DNA from: Elusimicrobiota bacterium
GTDB lineage: Bacteria; Elusimicrobiota; Elusimicrobia; FEN-1173
Reading direction: 5' to 3'
NCBI GenBank assembly: GCA_016706425.1
Contig: JADJJR010000001.1
Span: 1,550,001 to 1,614,000 of the forward strand
Length of the DNA stretch: 64,000 nt
Shown here: positions 34,401 through 40,473 of the stretch, piece after piece
Layout of the letters: every line of letters starts with the position of its first letter
Position numbering within the stretch: position 1 is the stretch's first letter
Translations under genes and position numbers: made by a program
The notes under the pieces: model-generated
Told to the model about the DNA's origin: nothing
Database searches by the model: none
What the model saw: the letters and a program-made list of their open reading frames with translations, nothing else

Positions 34401-34790
34401 CCAACGCCCCGTGGTTTTGGCGCGTTCCACCCCGTGCTTGACCAGCGCCAATAACGGATCCAGGGCAAACAGGACCAGAAGAGACGCCACGAACAGGAAG
34501 GTGAGGACGAAAAGGAGCGTGGGGGCGGCGCCCCCGGGGAAGAGACGGGAATCGAACACCAGCGCCTTCAACAGGAGGACGAACAGAACCGACGACACGG
34601 GCCGCGCGGTCGCGCCCGCGAGGAACCGTCGCGCGACCGCGGCGAGCAGGCCGGCTCCCGCGGCGACCATCCACCCGTGGGCCAGGAAAAAACGCAACAG
34701 CGCCACGCCGTCGCCCCACCGCGCCCAGGCCAAAGCCCCGCCGTAGAGGGCCCCGAACAACGTCCCCGCCGCGCCGAATCCTTTTTTCAT
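28392..34790 (-). CDS. Bacterial alpha-2-macroglobulin with N-terminal multi-spanning membrane domain
   Basis: 2132 aa. From about residue 350 it follows the YfhM-type layout: MG domains (VVEFTPKGQVADRV onward), the bait/MG region (PERGVYRPGETAFLT at about 858), and the thioester YPYGCAEQT (about 1620) with its CxEQ intact, then the thioester domain helices and receptor-like domain. Such proteins trap attacking proteases. Most bacterial members are lipoproteins or carry one signal peptide; here residues 1-350 hold about seven hydrophobic helices before a last helix (LVTLGALAVLIPAGRFLY). An acidic insert follows EIPWEDIQEMAEG. pbpC is downstream and overlaps. Confidence 0.9.
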   Translation of the reverse strand: MKKGFGAAGTLFGALYGGALAWARWGDGVALLRFFLAHGWMVAAGAGLLAAVARRFLAGATARPVSSVLFVLLLKALVFDSRLFPGGAAPTLLFVLTFLFVASLLVLFALDPLLALVKHGVERAKTTGRWRPVLGYVLAATLGFLAFRFLFPRAAAQNRAWIAGHFYWLTLLLPLAAGLLRRRFFARPLRYVVGLALLATGWVLLRPFLDGARHGALFFFFTVPWVHVYWEELIGFFKGGWEAWKRAEVEGGREPWARAARWTALARDRFGSAAKAREALAGTGRALDRWGGALWARGAGALAGHRTGVRRALVTLGALAVLIPAGRFLYRWTHVTVVEFTPKGQVADRVAIRVAFSGEVKPRLGDARRLDCFKITPPLEGSYRQDSPTSVVFVPAGPLKPSTRYRVEFDGTGLVSTAKRVQGSASTEFHTEFFNVTGARVYYNVDAITAQDMEVVGEVTFNHPVALDILRRDAKVTKDDLPLPVFWERALEPTRFYFRSEGVKPAARPQKIRLFLPAGLPCVDGTEPLEKDYETLMALPEKPKPQVTEVRLWHEPGNTLVSVLFNTPISKEQVARHLFVDPPLPLDIQTEYAMALLRGPFKPNVNYRVYVSSGLVAKSGERMPLPHTAQVRIADLPPSIAFARRGNILSLSGPQVLAVKTVNLDTVGVRISKIFRNNLLPFLNNEYGAPFAKQVYDGVYRVESGEINEEVSQRIGLAAFQKEPYKGLFQVEVYDPKEYYRRETGWFLCTDLGLVAKQSGDDLWVWAVTVKDVRAAEGVKVDLMSDTNQAMDSQVTDAAGRAVFENWRKHPYKFNPYFLVARREDDFSFLFFQRTEKNAYQFPIGGDPFQRTGLEAFLTPERGVYRPGETAFLTTVVRTADRQLPPDVPVQLVVTDPRGTEYARTDARLNANGMYVFNVAFPLDALTGAYDVRLEQPGVPRPLGSTSLKVEEFIPDKLKVAVAPPAEDVAPGQPLTFTVRARQMFGPPAVNHRVVSTVRFYSRIFSAPAYPDYVFQDANRSFSDESVDLGDAATDEKGEKVYALPIPEMKPPSALRAYIYSEVFDSGGRPVSAAGTVDVHVYPHYLGLKLDAAGPRRVGQDVKFNLLAVDPAGRPVTVEKARVVIRRKSWYSIFRAGSWGRNYYQSASYEEVVLNEMKDLPAKPTASVFKPTQEGEYTVLLVGPSGVRSSVTVNILGSGSEPANLQTPQNLQIVLDKEDYKVGEEVTALVRAPFPGKLFLTIERERVYETRVIEMTGRETTVRLPVKPDYIPNMYVVGLIVRPPDDRLDTLPMESFGVVPLSVETKARAIPVAWDTPTVATSADGIDVALSVDGDPARTNVVLAAVDEGVLQVTGFETPDPLAFFYRKNGLTTQTYSLMDLLLPDLEARKLALGGGDGGEFTRRHLNPVQAKKKKSMAVVSGLLSPDAAGRVRWHVDTPGFNGEVRVMALVVRGDRFGSAARSVEVADPIVLQPSFPRFAAPGDEFQVPVDVFNKTGRAGTFTVTLKTEGPVATTASTQKVDLAKDGQTRIAFPLRAAADAGVAKITIIAQGNDKTARTVEELSVRPAASLQTVMKQGALQPGASVELDVPGGFIPFGQRLRLNLSANPMFRYLGALDQLIAYPYGCAEQTTSQAFPLLYLKDLGFSTGRFGERANAIDTHVQGAVDRLQKLQLPNGEFSFWPGGRSGGRWLTYYVSHFLIEAQSQGYRVNPVVMSRLRTLLTKGVVEIPWEDIQEMAEGRDDQVEGEYEGDGAYESEGEEAPPAPLSAPLAADMAESRLDRRGREDQSRLALDPYLLYLKALLGQPDRESMTVVAGRKPDQISETERTLLSLAYSRLGDKGTALKLLTPDFKSRWLYRQQFGDFNSPARNTALYLAALAEADPASPRVTQIVDYLGGLMKNGHFGSTQENAWALMALGRAFAASNAAVKVAVTANGQPYRTLEGRDLSVADVGLTGKKLKLTNTGAATAYYHLMAEGTPLAKATKPRAAGLSVTRVYRDVQGREVNLSNVPQGELVVVSLLVTAAKEARNVVVVDLLPGGFEIENPRLRSRGDLGFDPPGGFNAAYQDIRDDRILLFTEGFTGERAFSYAVRAVTPGRYVVPNPFAEAMYDPDVRGEGSEDKPLVVADVKP

Positions 34791-34839
34791 AAATCGCCTC
34801 GTGATTGGAATGAACAGTGAACGACGGGGGAATCATAAC

Positions 34840-34866
34840 AAAAACCCGGTCCCGCCGAAGACCGGG
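34840..34866 (-). terminator. Rho-independent terminator of the oxidoreductase gene
   Basis: On the minus strand a 7-bp stem CCCGGTC/GACCGGG (plus 34860-34866 with 34845-34851) is followed by five T (34844-34840). It starts 2 bp after the stop codon. Confidence 0.8.
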
Positions 34867-34867
34867 A

Positions 34868-35914
34868 TCAAAACGCGGGGATCGAGACGGGAACGGCGGG
34901 ATCGACCGCCAAAACGATCTTGCCGAAATTGCGGCGCTCCTCAAGACGCCGTTGGGCCGCGCCCAGGTCCGCGAGAGGGAATACGCTGTCGATCACCGGA
35001 TGAACGTGCCCCTCGCGCCAGAGGCGCGCGGCCTCGGCCAAGGCGTGGGCGACCCGGAGGTTCACCGGATCCAACCGGAGCAGGCCGAGCCCGAACACCA
35101 CGCGGGAGGCGTTCATCATCTCCAAGGGCCAGAACACGGGAAAGCGAAGCAGGTTGATGAGGCTTTTTAAAAGGTGAAATTTACGGTGGACGACAAAGGA
35201 GCTCGCGCCGTACAGCCCCAATCGCCCGAAGGGGGCCAGCAAACGGTAACTCCGCCGCAGGTCCCCGCCCCCGATGGAATCAAAGACGACATCAAAACCG
35301 TCGCCCCCAACGGCCCGCCGCGCCGCGGTCGCCCAATCCTCGGTGTGGGTGAAACAGGCCTCGGCCCCCAGGGCCCGCAGGCGCTCGTGCTTGCCCGACC
35401 CCGCAACACAAAAAACCCGCGCCCCCGCGCGCCGGCAAAACTGCAAAAGCGCCAACCCCACCCCGCCGCCGGCGGGGCGCAACAACACCGTTTCGCCCGA
35501 CGCGATGTGGGCCTGGGCGTGCAAGAGCAAATAGGCCGTCAAGAAATTAACGGGAAACGCCGCGCCCTCCACGAAGGAAAACTCATCGGGCAAAGCCCGA
35601 ACGAGTTCCGGCCGACAAACGACTCTTTCAGCGAAACCGCCGTGGCCCGGCAAAAAGGCGCACACCCGCTCGCCCGGCGGGAAGAAACCGCCGGCGGGCG
35701 CCGTCTCCACCACGCCGGCGACTTCCATGCCGTGAACGGCGGGGGGGCGGGGTGAGTCCTTGTGCAGCCCCTGGCGTATAAGGACATCCCCGAAATTGAG
35801 CCCCGCGGCGTGGACGCGAATTCCCAACTCCCCCGGACGGGGAACGGGATCGGGCACATCGCTATAAACCAGGCGGTGGATATCCCCGTATTTAGTCAAA
35901 ACAACGGCTTTCAT
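34868..35914 (-). CDS. Quinone oxidoreductase-like medium-chain dehydrogenase
   Basis: 348 aa. GroES-like N-terminal domain (VHAAGLNFGDVLIRQGLH, VHGMEVAGVV), then an NADPH Rossmann domain with LLRPAGGGVGLALLQFCR (about 146-163) and VVFDSIGGGDLRRSYRLL. No zinc-ligand cysteines, so it belongs to the zinc-free QOR/VAT-1 branch. It reduces quinones or enones with NADPH; the natural substrate is unknown. TAGAAT lies 9 bp before the ATG, so it may be leaderless. Monocistronic: bounded by its own terminator and an upstream gap. Confidence 0.88.
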   Translation of the reverse strand: MKAVVLTKYGDIHRLVYSDVPDPVPRPGELGIRVHAAGLNFGDVLIRQGLHKDSPRPPAVHGMEVAGVVETAPAGGFFPPGERVCAFLPGHGGFAERVVCRPELVRALPDEFSFVEGAAFPVNFLTAYLLLHAQAHIASGETVLLRPAGGGVGLALLQFCRRAGARVFCVAGSGKHERLRALGAEACFTHTEDWATAARRAVGGDGFDVVFDSIGGGDLRRSYRLLAPFGRLGLYGASSFVVHRKFHLLKSLINLLRFPVFWPLEMMNASRVVFGLGLLRLDPVNLRVAHALAEAARLWREGHVHPVIDSVFPLADLGAAQRRLEERRNFGKIVLAVDPAVPVSIPAF

Positions 35915-35987
35915 CGGTGTCTCATTCTAACAATTTAGTTTTGTCGGGAACTTTTGGGGGCCAAAAGCGTATGTATCTAAATCAGAG

Positions 35988-36014
35988 GTCATATATGACT
36001 CGTTTTAGTATAAT
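35988..36014 (+). promoter_or_regulatory. Promoter and palindromic operator of the Cys-rich protein gene
   Basis: Perfect 12-bp palindrome GTCATATATGAC (35988-35999) sits in the -35 region of a TATAAT -10 box (36009-36014). A metal- or stress-responsive repressor site is plausible. Confidence 0.5.
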
Positions 36015-36059
36015 TCGATTTCGGCCGCCATTCACGACCGGCGAGCCGGTGGAGGAATC

Positions 36060-36638
36060 ATGAAAAAATCATTCGTCTGGGCCTTCGCGGCCGTTGTGGC
36101 GCTCGGGGTATCCGTCCGAGCCATGTGCGGTAAATGCGAAGGAAAGGATTGTGAAAGCAAGAAAGCCGAGATGGTGTCGACCCGCGTCGGCGAATTGAAG
36201 AGCCAATTGAACCTCACGGCCGACCAGGAAGCGAAAGTGAAAGCCGCCATCGAGGCCGAAGTCGCCGAGAAATGCGACCACAAAAAAGCCATGCATAAAA
36301 AGATGGACCACACCCACGCGGACGCCGGCGCCAAAATCAAGGCCGTCCTCACCCCCGAGCAACAGGCGAAACTGGATGAAATCCACGGCAAAGGCGTGAT
36401 GCCTTGTTGTCTGGAAGCCGCCAGAAAAGGGGAGAAGTGCGAGAAATGCGCCATGAAGGGCCCCAAACCCTGCTGTCTGGAAGCCGCCAAAAAAGGGGAG
36501 AAATGTGAAATGTGCGCTGAAGTCGGCCTGAAACCCTGCTGCCTCGAAGCCGCCAAGAAGGGGGAAGCCTGCAAGAAATGCCCGCCGAAGAAAGCCGGCT
36601 CCTGCTGCCCCATGACGGGGGAATCGAAGAAGAAATAG
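36060..36638 (+). CDS. Cys-rich Spy/CpxP-like periplasmic protein with three 22-residue CC repeats
   Basis: 192 aa. Signal peptide (1-21), then MCGKCEGKDC. Two LTxxQ motifs, LNLTADQEAKV (about 50) and VLTPEQQAKL (about 97), place the middle in the Spy/CpxP/zinc-resistance superfamily; between them is a His-rich stretch (CDHKKAMHKKMDHTH). Residues 116-181 are three tandem repeats of the form PCCLEAAxKGExCxxC, followed by CCPMTG. About 20 Cys in total. This suggests metal binding or thiol chemistry outside the cytoplasm. GGAGG at 36051-36055, strong terminator downstream: a single-gene unit on the opposite strand from its left neighbour. Confidence 0.75.
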   Translation: MKKSFVWAFAAVVALGVSVRAMCGKCEGKDCESKKAEMVSTRVGELKSQLNLTADQEAKVKAAIEAEVAEKCDHKKAMHKKMDHTHADAGAKIKAVLTPEQQAKLDEIHGKGVMPCCLEAARKGEKCEKCAMKGPKPCCLEAAKKGEKCEMCAEVGLKPCCLEAAKKGEACKKCPPKKAGSCCPMTGESKKK

Positions 36639-36656
36639 TTCGCATTGTTTTTCAGT

Positions 36657-36688
36657 CCCCCACCCCTTCGGGGGTGGGGGTTTTTTTT
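36657..36688 (+). terminator. Rho-independent terminator with UUCG tetraloop
   Basis: Perfect 10-bp stem CCCCCACCCC/GGGGTGGGGG (36657-36666, 36671-36680) closed by TTCG, followed by eight T (36681-36688). The last two T are also the first bases of a DnaA box. Confidence 0.95.
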
Positions 36689-36695
36689 ATCCACA
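36687..36695 (+). promoter_or_regulatory. Perfect DnaA box
   Basis: TTATCCACA, the consensus 9-mer, directly after the terminator T-run. Confidence 0.6.
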
Positions 36696-36705
36696 GACCC
36701 CCGCG

Positions 36706-36735
36706 TTGGACGCGTTTCTTTATTTTCTGTACAAT
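36706..36735 (+). promoter_or_regulatory. Candidate promoter of the winged-helix-like gene
   Basis: TTGGAC (36706-36711), 18-bp spacer, TACAAT (36730-36735), giving a leader of about 60 nt. Confidence 0.45.
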
Positions 36736-36792
36736 TTGAGTGCATTAAGTGGTTTTTAATTTGGTTTTCTGCTCATTTATGAACAGAAAAAG

Positions 36793-36811
36793 GGTGGATA
36801 ACTGTGGATAG
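36793..36811 (-). promoter_or_regulatory. Two adjacent near-consensus DnaA boxes
   Basis: GGTGGATAA (36793-36801) and TGTGGATAG (36803-36811), each one mismatch from TGTGGATAA, 1 bp apart in the same orientation. The second contains the GTG start codon of the downstream gene. Confidence 0.55.
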
Positions 36812-37313
36812 ACTTAAAATACGGTTCCGATCGGGCGAGCGGGAATTCGAAGCGGAAGGGGAAAAAGACACGGTCCGCGCCCATTGGGAAGAGGCCCGCG
36901 CCTGGCTATTTAAGGAAGAAACCAATGAAAAAGGCCGCAGCGCTCTCCCCCCGCCAAGGGAAGAAAAGCCGCTCCCAAACACTCTCTTTGACGTGGACCC
37001 GGGGCGCGGCGCGGTCCGCCTGCGGGTCCTCCCCCCAGGCGGACCGGGAGGGGAAAGGCTTTCCAAGGCTTTGCTGTTGTTGCTCCATGGCTATCGCGAC
37101 CTCCTCGCTCAAAACGAAGTTCCGGCCATTCGACTGGCCGAGGATCTGCGCGTGTCGGGCTTCGCGGGCGTACGACGCCTCTCCCGCGCCTTCGCGACCC
37201 TCGAACAAAAAGGGCTCGCGATTCGCGCCGGCGCGGGCAAGGGGTCGCGGTACAGGGCGACCAACCCGGGACTGGCAGAAGCCCAGTCCATCCTCAATAC
37301 CCTCGCCTCTTAA
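36804..37313 (+). CDS. Putative winged-helix DNA-binding protein, unknown
   Basis: 169 aa, not recognised as a named family. N-terminal 35 residues form a beta-alpha unit (KIRFRSGEREFEAEGEKDTV, EEARAWLF). A Pro-rich linker (about 46-60) follows. Residues about 85-160 resemble a winged helix: LLLLLHGYRDLLAQNEV, IRLAEDLRVSG, RRLSRAFATLEQKGLAI, then a wing GAGKGSRYRAT. No signal peptide. GTG start within a DnaA-box pair, with AGGGTGG 7 bp upstream acting as Shine-Dalgarno. A replication-linked regulator would fit the boxes, but that is inference. Confidence 0.6.
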   Translation: MDRLKIRFRSGEREFEAEGEKDTVRAHWEEARAWLFKEETNEKGRSALPPPREEKPLPNTLFDVDPGRGAVRLRVLPPGGPGGERLSKALLLLLHGYRDLLAQNEVPAIRLAEDLRVSGFAGVRRLSRAFATLEQKGLAIRAGAGKGSRYRATNPGLAEAQSILNTLAS

Positions 37314-37735
37314 TTTTTCAATTGTCTCAGGAAGTCCAAACGGGGTGATGTTCTACCAACGAGGTAAAGCCTAGGGCCTAAATCGGGATTCGTCAAGGGC
37401 CAGGGCCAATTTGGAGCCGATTCGATAGTGTCCGATAATATATATTATGTTAAATTATATCGACCAACGACCACAAAACGAGACCAACAATCAAACGTAT
37501 GTTTGTAGTGTAAATTGTTGATTATCAATAAATATTGTTTATGAATTGATGTTAATTGAAGTTTTTTTAAATTGGCGGTCTTTTCCCGAATTCAAATCGA
37601 TATTTTTCCGAAATCTTTCGATTTAACTCGGGTTACGACTTGACAATATTTTTTAGAAACAACATGATTTGGATCATGGCTTTCTGTCGCGGAATAAATT
37701 TAGATATAGCTGCAACCATAGCTTAGGAGGCTACC
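37314..37735. other. AT-rich intergenic island with several inverted repeats
   Basis: About 420 bp, strikingly AT-rich from about 37420 to 37720 against GC-rich surroundings. Seen: the perfect palindrome ATAATATATATTAT (37435-37448), CAAAC-GTAT-GTTTG (37492-37505), TTGATtATCAA (37518-37528), and AAATCGA/TCGATTT arms 17 bp apart (37594-37600, 37618-37624). No gene, tRNA or transposon remnant is visible. Confidence 0.8.
37640..37668 (+). promoter_or_regulatory. Candidate promoter of the 61-aa gene
   Basis: Perfect TTGACA (37640-37645), 17-bp spacer, CATGAT (37663-37668). Confidence 0.5.
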
Positions 37736-37921
37736 TTGTTCACCATCGGCGAGTTCAAAGGCAATATGGTCATCAGCATAAAGCAAAACGAATCCGACCG
37801 CTTTGGCGTGACGTTTGGTCTCACCAAGGCCAAATTGATTTTGGATCACATCGAGGACATTCGGAAGTTCTACGAGGAAAACAAAGAAAAGATTCAGCGC
37901 CGCACAAAACCCGCCGCTTAA
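37736..37921 (+). CDS. Small conserved-looking protein, 61 aa
   Basis: 61 aa starting at TTG 37736, supported by TAGGAGG 5-6 bases upstream. The pattern FKGNMVISIKQ, FGVTFGLTKAKLILDHIEDIRKF, EENKEK looks like a beta hairpin followed by an amphipathic helix. I recall similar small uncharacterised proteins but no function. Base composition is lower in GC than its neighbours. Convergent with rfbA, 18 bp away, with a CCGCCG/CGGCGG hairpin between them but no T-run. Confidence 0.65.
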   Translation: MFTIGEFKGNMVISIKQNESDRFGVTFGLTKAKLILDHIEDIRKFYEENKEKIQRRTKPAA

Positions 37922-37939
37922 GGCGCGGCGGGAGGATAA

Positions 37940-38815
37940 TTAAGCCGCCCCCCCCTCCAACAACCGAAGAAGGTACTGGCCGTATTCGTTTTTCTTCATG
38001 GGTTCGGCCAGCCGGCGGACATCCTCGGCGTTAATATACCCCTGAGCCAAGGCGATCTCCTCCAAGCAGGCCACTTTGAGGCCCTGCCGTTCCTGAATCG
38101 TCTGGATAAAAACCGCCGATTGCAAAAGCGACTCGTGGGTCCCGGTGTCCAGCCAGGCGACACCGCGACCCAGGCGTTCCACATTCAATTTCCCCTGGGC
38201 CAAATAGGACCGGTTGACGTCCGTGATTTCCAATTCACCCCGGGCGGAAGGCCGCAAACCCGCGGCAATGTCCAGAACCCGATTGTCGTAGAAATACAAA
38301 CCGGTCACGGCGAAGGATGACTTCGGTTTGGCCGGCTTTTCCTCGATTGAAACCGCCCGGCCGGCGGTGTCAAACTCAACGACCCCGTAGGCTTCGGGAT
38401 TGCGCACCGGGTAGGCAAAGACCGTGGCGCCATTCTCCAGAGCCGCCGCCAAACGAAGCCGCCCCGCAAAACCGTGACCATAAAAAATATTGTCACCTAA
38501 AATCATTGAAACACAATCATTTCCAACAAATTTACGGCCAACGATAAAAGCCTGAGCCAGCCCCTCCGGGCGCGGCTGAACGGCGTATTGGATATTCAAC
38601 CCCAGCCAGGATCCATCCCCCAGGAGACGAACAAACCCATCCTGTTCGTGGGGGGTCGTTATAATAAGGATATCTCGTATTCCCGCCAACATGAGGACCG
38701 ATAGGGGGTAATAAATCATCGGTTTATCGTAAACGGGCACCAATTGTTTGCTGATGCCGCGGGTCAGGGGGTAGAGGCGGGTGCCGGAACCTCCGGCCAG
38801 GAGAATGCCTTTCAT
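37940..38815 (-). CDS. rfbA: Glucose-1-phosphate thymidylyltransferase
   Basis: 291 aa, full length. GILLAGGSGTRLYPLT (residues 3-18) is the nucleotide-binding motif; KQLVPVYDKPMIYYPLS, LGDNIFYG and WLDTGTHESLL are diagnostic of RmlA/RfbA. It makes dTDP-glucose, first step to dTDP-rhamnose and other deoxysugars for surface polysaccharides. No rfbB, C or D in the window. Last gene of the long minus-strand array; 16 bp after DUF4301, with a weak TATCAT upstream. Confidence 0.96.
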   Translation of the reverse strand: MKGILLAGGSGTRLYPLTRGISKQLVPVYDKPMIYYPLSVLMLAGIRDILIITTPHEQDGFVRLLGDGSWLGLNIQYAVQPRPEGLAQAFIVGRKFVGNDCVSMILGDNIFYGHGFAGRLRLAAALENGATVFAYPVRNPEAYGVVEFDTAGRAVSIEEKPAKPKSSFAVTGLYFYDNRVLDIAAGLRPSARGELEITDVNRSYLAQGKLNVERLGRGVAWLDTGTHESLLQSAVFIQTIQERQGLKVACLEEIALAQGYINAEDVRRLAEPMKKNEYGQYLLRLLEGGAA

Positions 38816-38831
38816 AGCGTGGGGGATGATA

Positions 38832-40310
38832 TCATTTCACCGGGGTCCGGTGCCCCGGACGCAGCAAATCCGTGATGGTTTTGACGGGGTGGAAGAACCC
38901 GGCCGGCATTTCGACGAAAACGGTGTTCCAGCCCGCCATGGAGCCGTTCCACAGACCGGGCCGCTCCAGGACGCGGATCGGTCGCCCTTCGTACTTTTTG
39001 GCCGATACGATGGCGGCCGATTCGTCCACGTACCGCCGCAGCGGAAGGGGTCGTCCGTCGGGGCCCCGCGTCGAAACCGCCATGTCGACGGGATTGAAGT
39101 AACGCGACCGTTGAAAGATGGCCCGCTGGGCGGGCGAGGACGCGACCTGGGCCTCTTCGACGATTTGCCGCGTCGCCCCTTCGACGCCTTTCACCCAAAA
39201 GGGACCGCCGCCCGGCTCGCCCCGGTTGGGGACCACGCCGCAGACACGCCAGGGGCGCTGCAATTCCCGCCGCAACCACTTTCGAAGATTCGCCCCTCGG
39301 GGCGGGCGCCGTCCCAGCGTGGCCTCAAGAAAAAGAGCCGCTTCCCGCTCGGCGGCCGGTTCCCCCCGGGCCAAGCCGCGATCCAAAGCGCGGGACGCTT
39401 CCACCAGGGAGATCAAGCGGCCGGCCAGGGCCCGCCGCCAGAGCCGAGCGCGGCCCCGGTGGGCCCCCCGCCCGACGTTGTCGATGTTCCGGATGAAAAT
39501 GGCGTCCGCCCGCAGGGCGTTGAGGTTGTCCAAAAGCGCGCCGTGGCCCCCCGGACGAAACAACAAACCCCCGTCGGAACGGCGGGCCCAGCGCCCGGCT
39601 TCCGTTAACGAAAGCGTGTCGGTGGCGGGGTTTTGGATGGAAAAGGAGACCGGGACCCCCGGAACCGACCGGGCCGCCCGCCGGAAGGCCGCGTGGTGAG
39701 AGGGCGACACGGTGAAATGCGCGTGCGATCGGCGCGGGGCGGTGGCCCCGGCGTCGCGCAGGTGTTCTTCGAAGGCGGTGCGAATTCCGCCGCGGTGCCC
39801 GTGAAAGGGCAACAAACCTTTGGGGTGGTGCGCCAGGCCGCCCGGCGCCAGCAATTCCTCCAAAATCGGCCCCCATTCCCGGGCGCGCAGCAAACGGGAC
39901 ACGGCCAATCCCCGCCGACGCAACCGACGGGCCAGAACCTTGTGAAGGGCCAAGGCGGGCAACGCGCGAAAGAAACGGGCGGCGTCCCCCCGGGCGAGGC
40001 GATGGGGCGGAACCCCGGTCCGTCGGGAATCCCGAAACAGGGCTTCCAGGGGAGCGAACAAACGGGAGGAGGCGCCGGAAGCGGGCGTAAAAAAAGCCAG
40101 GCGCCATCCCGCGGCGCGAGCGGCCCAAAGGCGGCGGTCCGACGGGGACCAACGCTCGACGCCGTCCCCGACCGCGCAGGGGCGATCCAGCCGTAAAGCG
40201 GACGGGGGACGCAGGAGAAGCGCGGCTTGACGAACCGCTTCCGTGGGGCTGAGGCCCCGGCGGCGAAGGTCACGACGATCCCGCGGGGTGAGGGCGGGCG
40301 CGCGGAGCAC
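38832..40310 (-). CDS. DUF4301 family protein
   Basis: 492 aa from the GTG at 40310. The C-terminal half is diagnostic: VCGVVPNRGEPGGGPFWVKG, ATRQIVEEAQV, SRYFNPVDMAV and MAGWNTVFVEMP. Most known examples are in Bacteroidetes and have no assigned activity; the fold has nucleotidyltransferase-like features, notable beside rfbA. The open frame extends to 40376, but GTG 40310 shares one base with the stop of the zinc-ribbon gene and gives a sensible N-terminus (VLRAPALTPRDRRDL). Unusually Arg-rich N-terminal region. Confidence 0.8.
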   Translation of the reverse strand: MLRAPALTPRDRRDLRRRGLSPTEAVRQAALLLRPPSALRLDRPCAVGDGVERWSPSDRRLWAARAAGWRLAFFTPASGASSRLFAPLEALFRDSRRTGVPPHRLARGDAARFFRALPALALHKVLARRLRRRGLAVSRLLRAREWGPILEELLAPGGLAHHPKGLLPFHGHRGGIRTAFEEHLRDAGATAPRRSHAHFTVSPSHHAAFRRAARSVPGVPVSFSIQNPATDTLSLTEAGRWARRSDGGLLFRPGGHGALLDNLNALRADAIFIRNIDNVGRGAHRGRARLWRRALAGRLISLVEASRALDRGLARGEPAAEREAALFLEATLGRRPPRGANLRKWLRRELQRPWRVCGVVPNRGEPGGGPFWVKGVEGATRQIVEEAQVASSPAQRAIFQRSRYFNPVDMAVSTRGPDGRPLPLRRYVDESAAIVSAKKYEGRPIRVLERPGLWNGSMAGWNTVFVEMPAGFFHPVKTITDLLRPGHRTPVK

Positions 40311-40471
40311 TACGCTTCGACGGGAAGGGCGGCGATGTCGATGGAGTTGGTCCAAAGGGTGTGACAGACGCCGCATTCGAAATATTTCACATCGCGGCCC
40401 TTGTCACTGCGGGATTGTTTCACTTTCACGTTGCCTTTGGCGTTGCATTTGGGGCAGGGGGTGTCGGACAT
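40310..40471 (-). CDS. 53-aa zinc-ribbon protein
   Basis: 53 aa beginning MSDTPCPKCNAKGNVKVK. Two knuckles, CPKC (residues 6-9) and CGVC (about 33-36) before HTLWTNSIDI, form a zinc ribbon of the type found in transcription-related or stand-alone small proteins. GAAGGAGA lies 7 bases upstream of the ATG at 40471. Its TAG shares one base with the DUF4301 GTG, and it starts 2 bp after ftsB ends, so it belongs to the eno-ftsB operon. Confidence 0.8.
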   Translation of the reverse strand: MSDTPCPKCNAKGNVKVKQSRSDKGRDVKYFECGVCHTLWTNSIDIAALPVEA

Positions 40472-40473
40472 GG

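Noticed and set aside
36687..37735. Chromosomal origin (oriC)
   Set aside because: DnaA boxes and AT-rich DNA are suggestive, but gene directions do not diverge here, dnaA/dnaN are absent, and skew could not be computed. Kept only as a lead.
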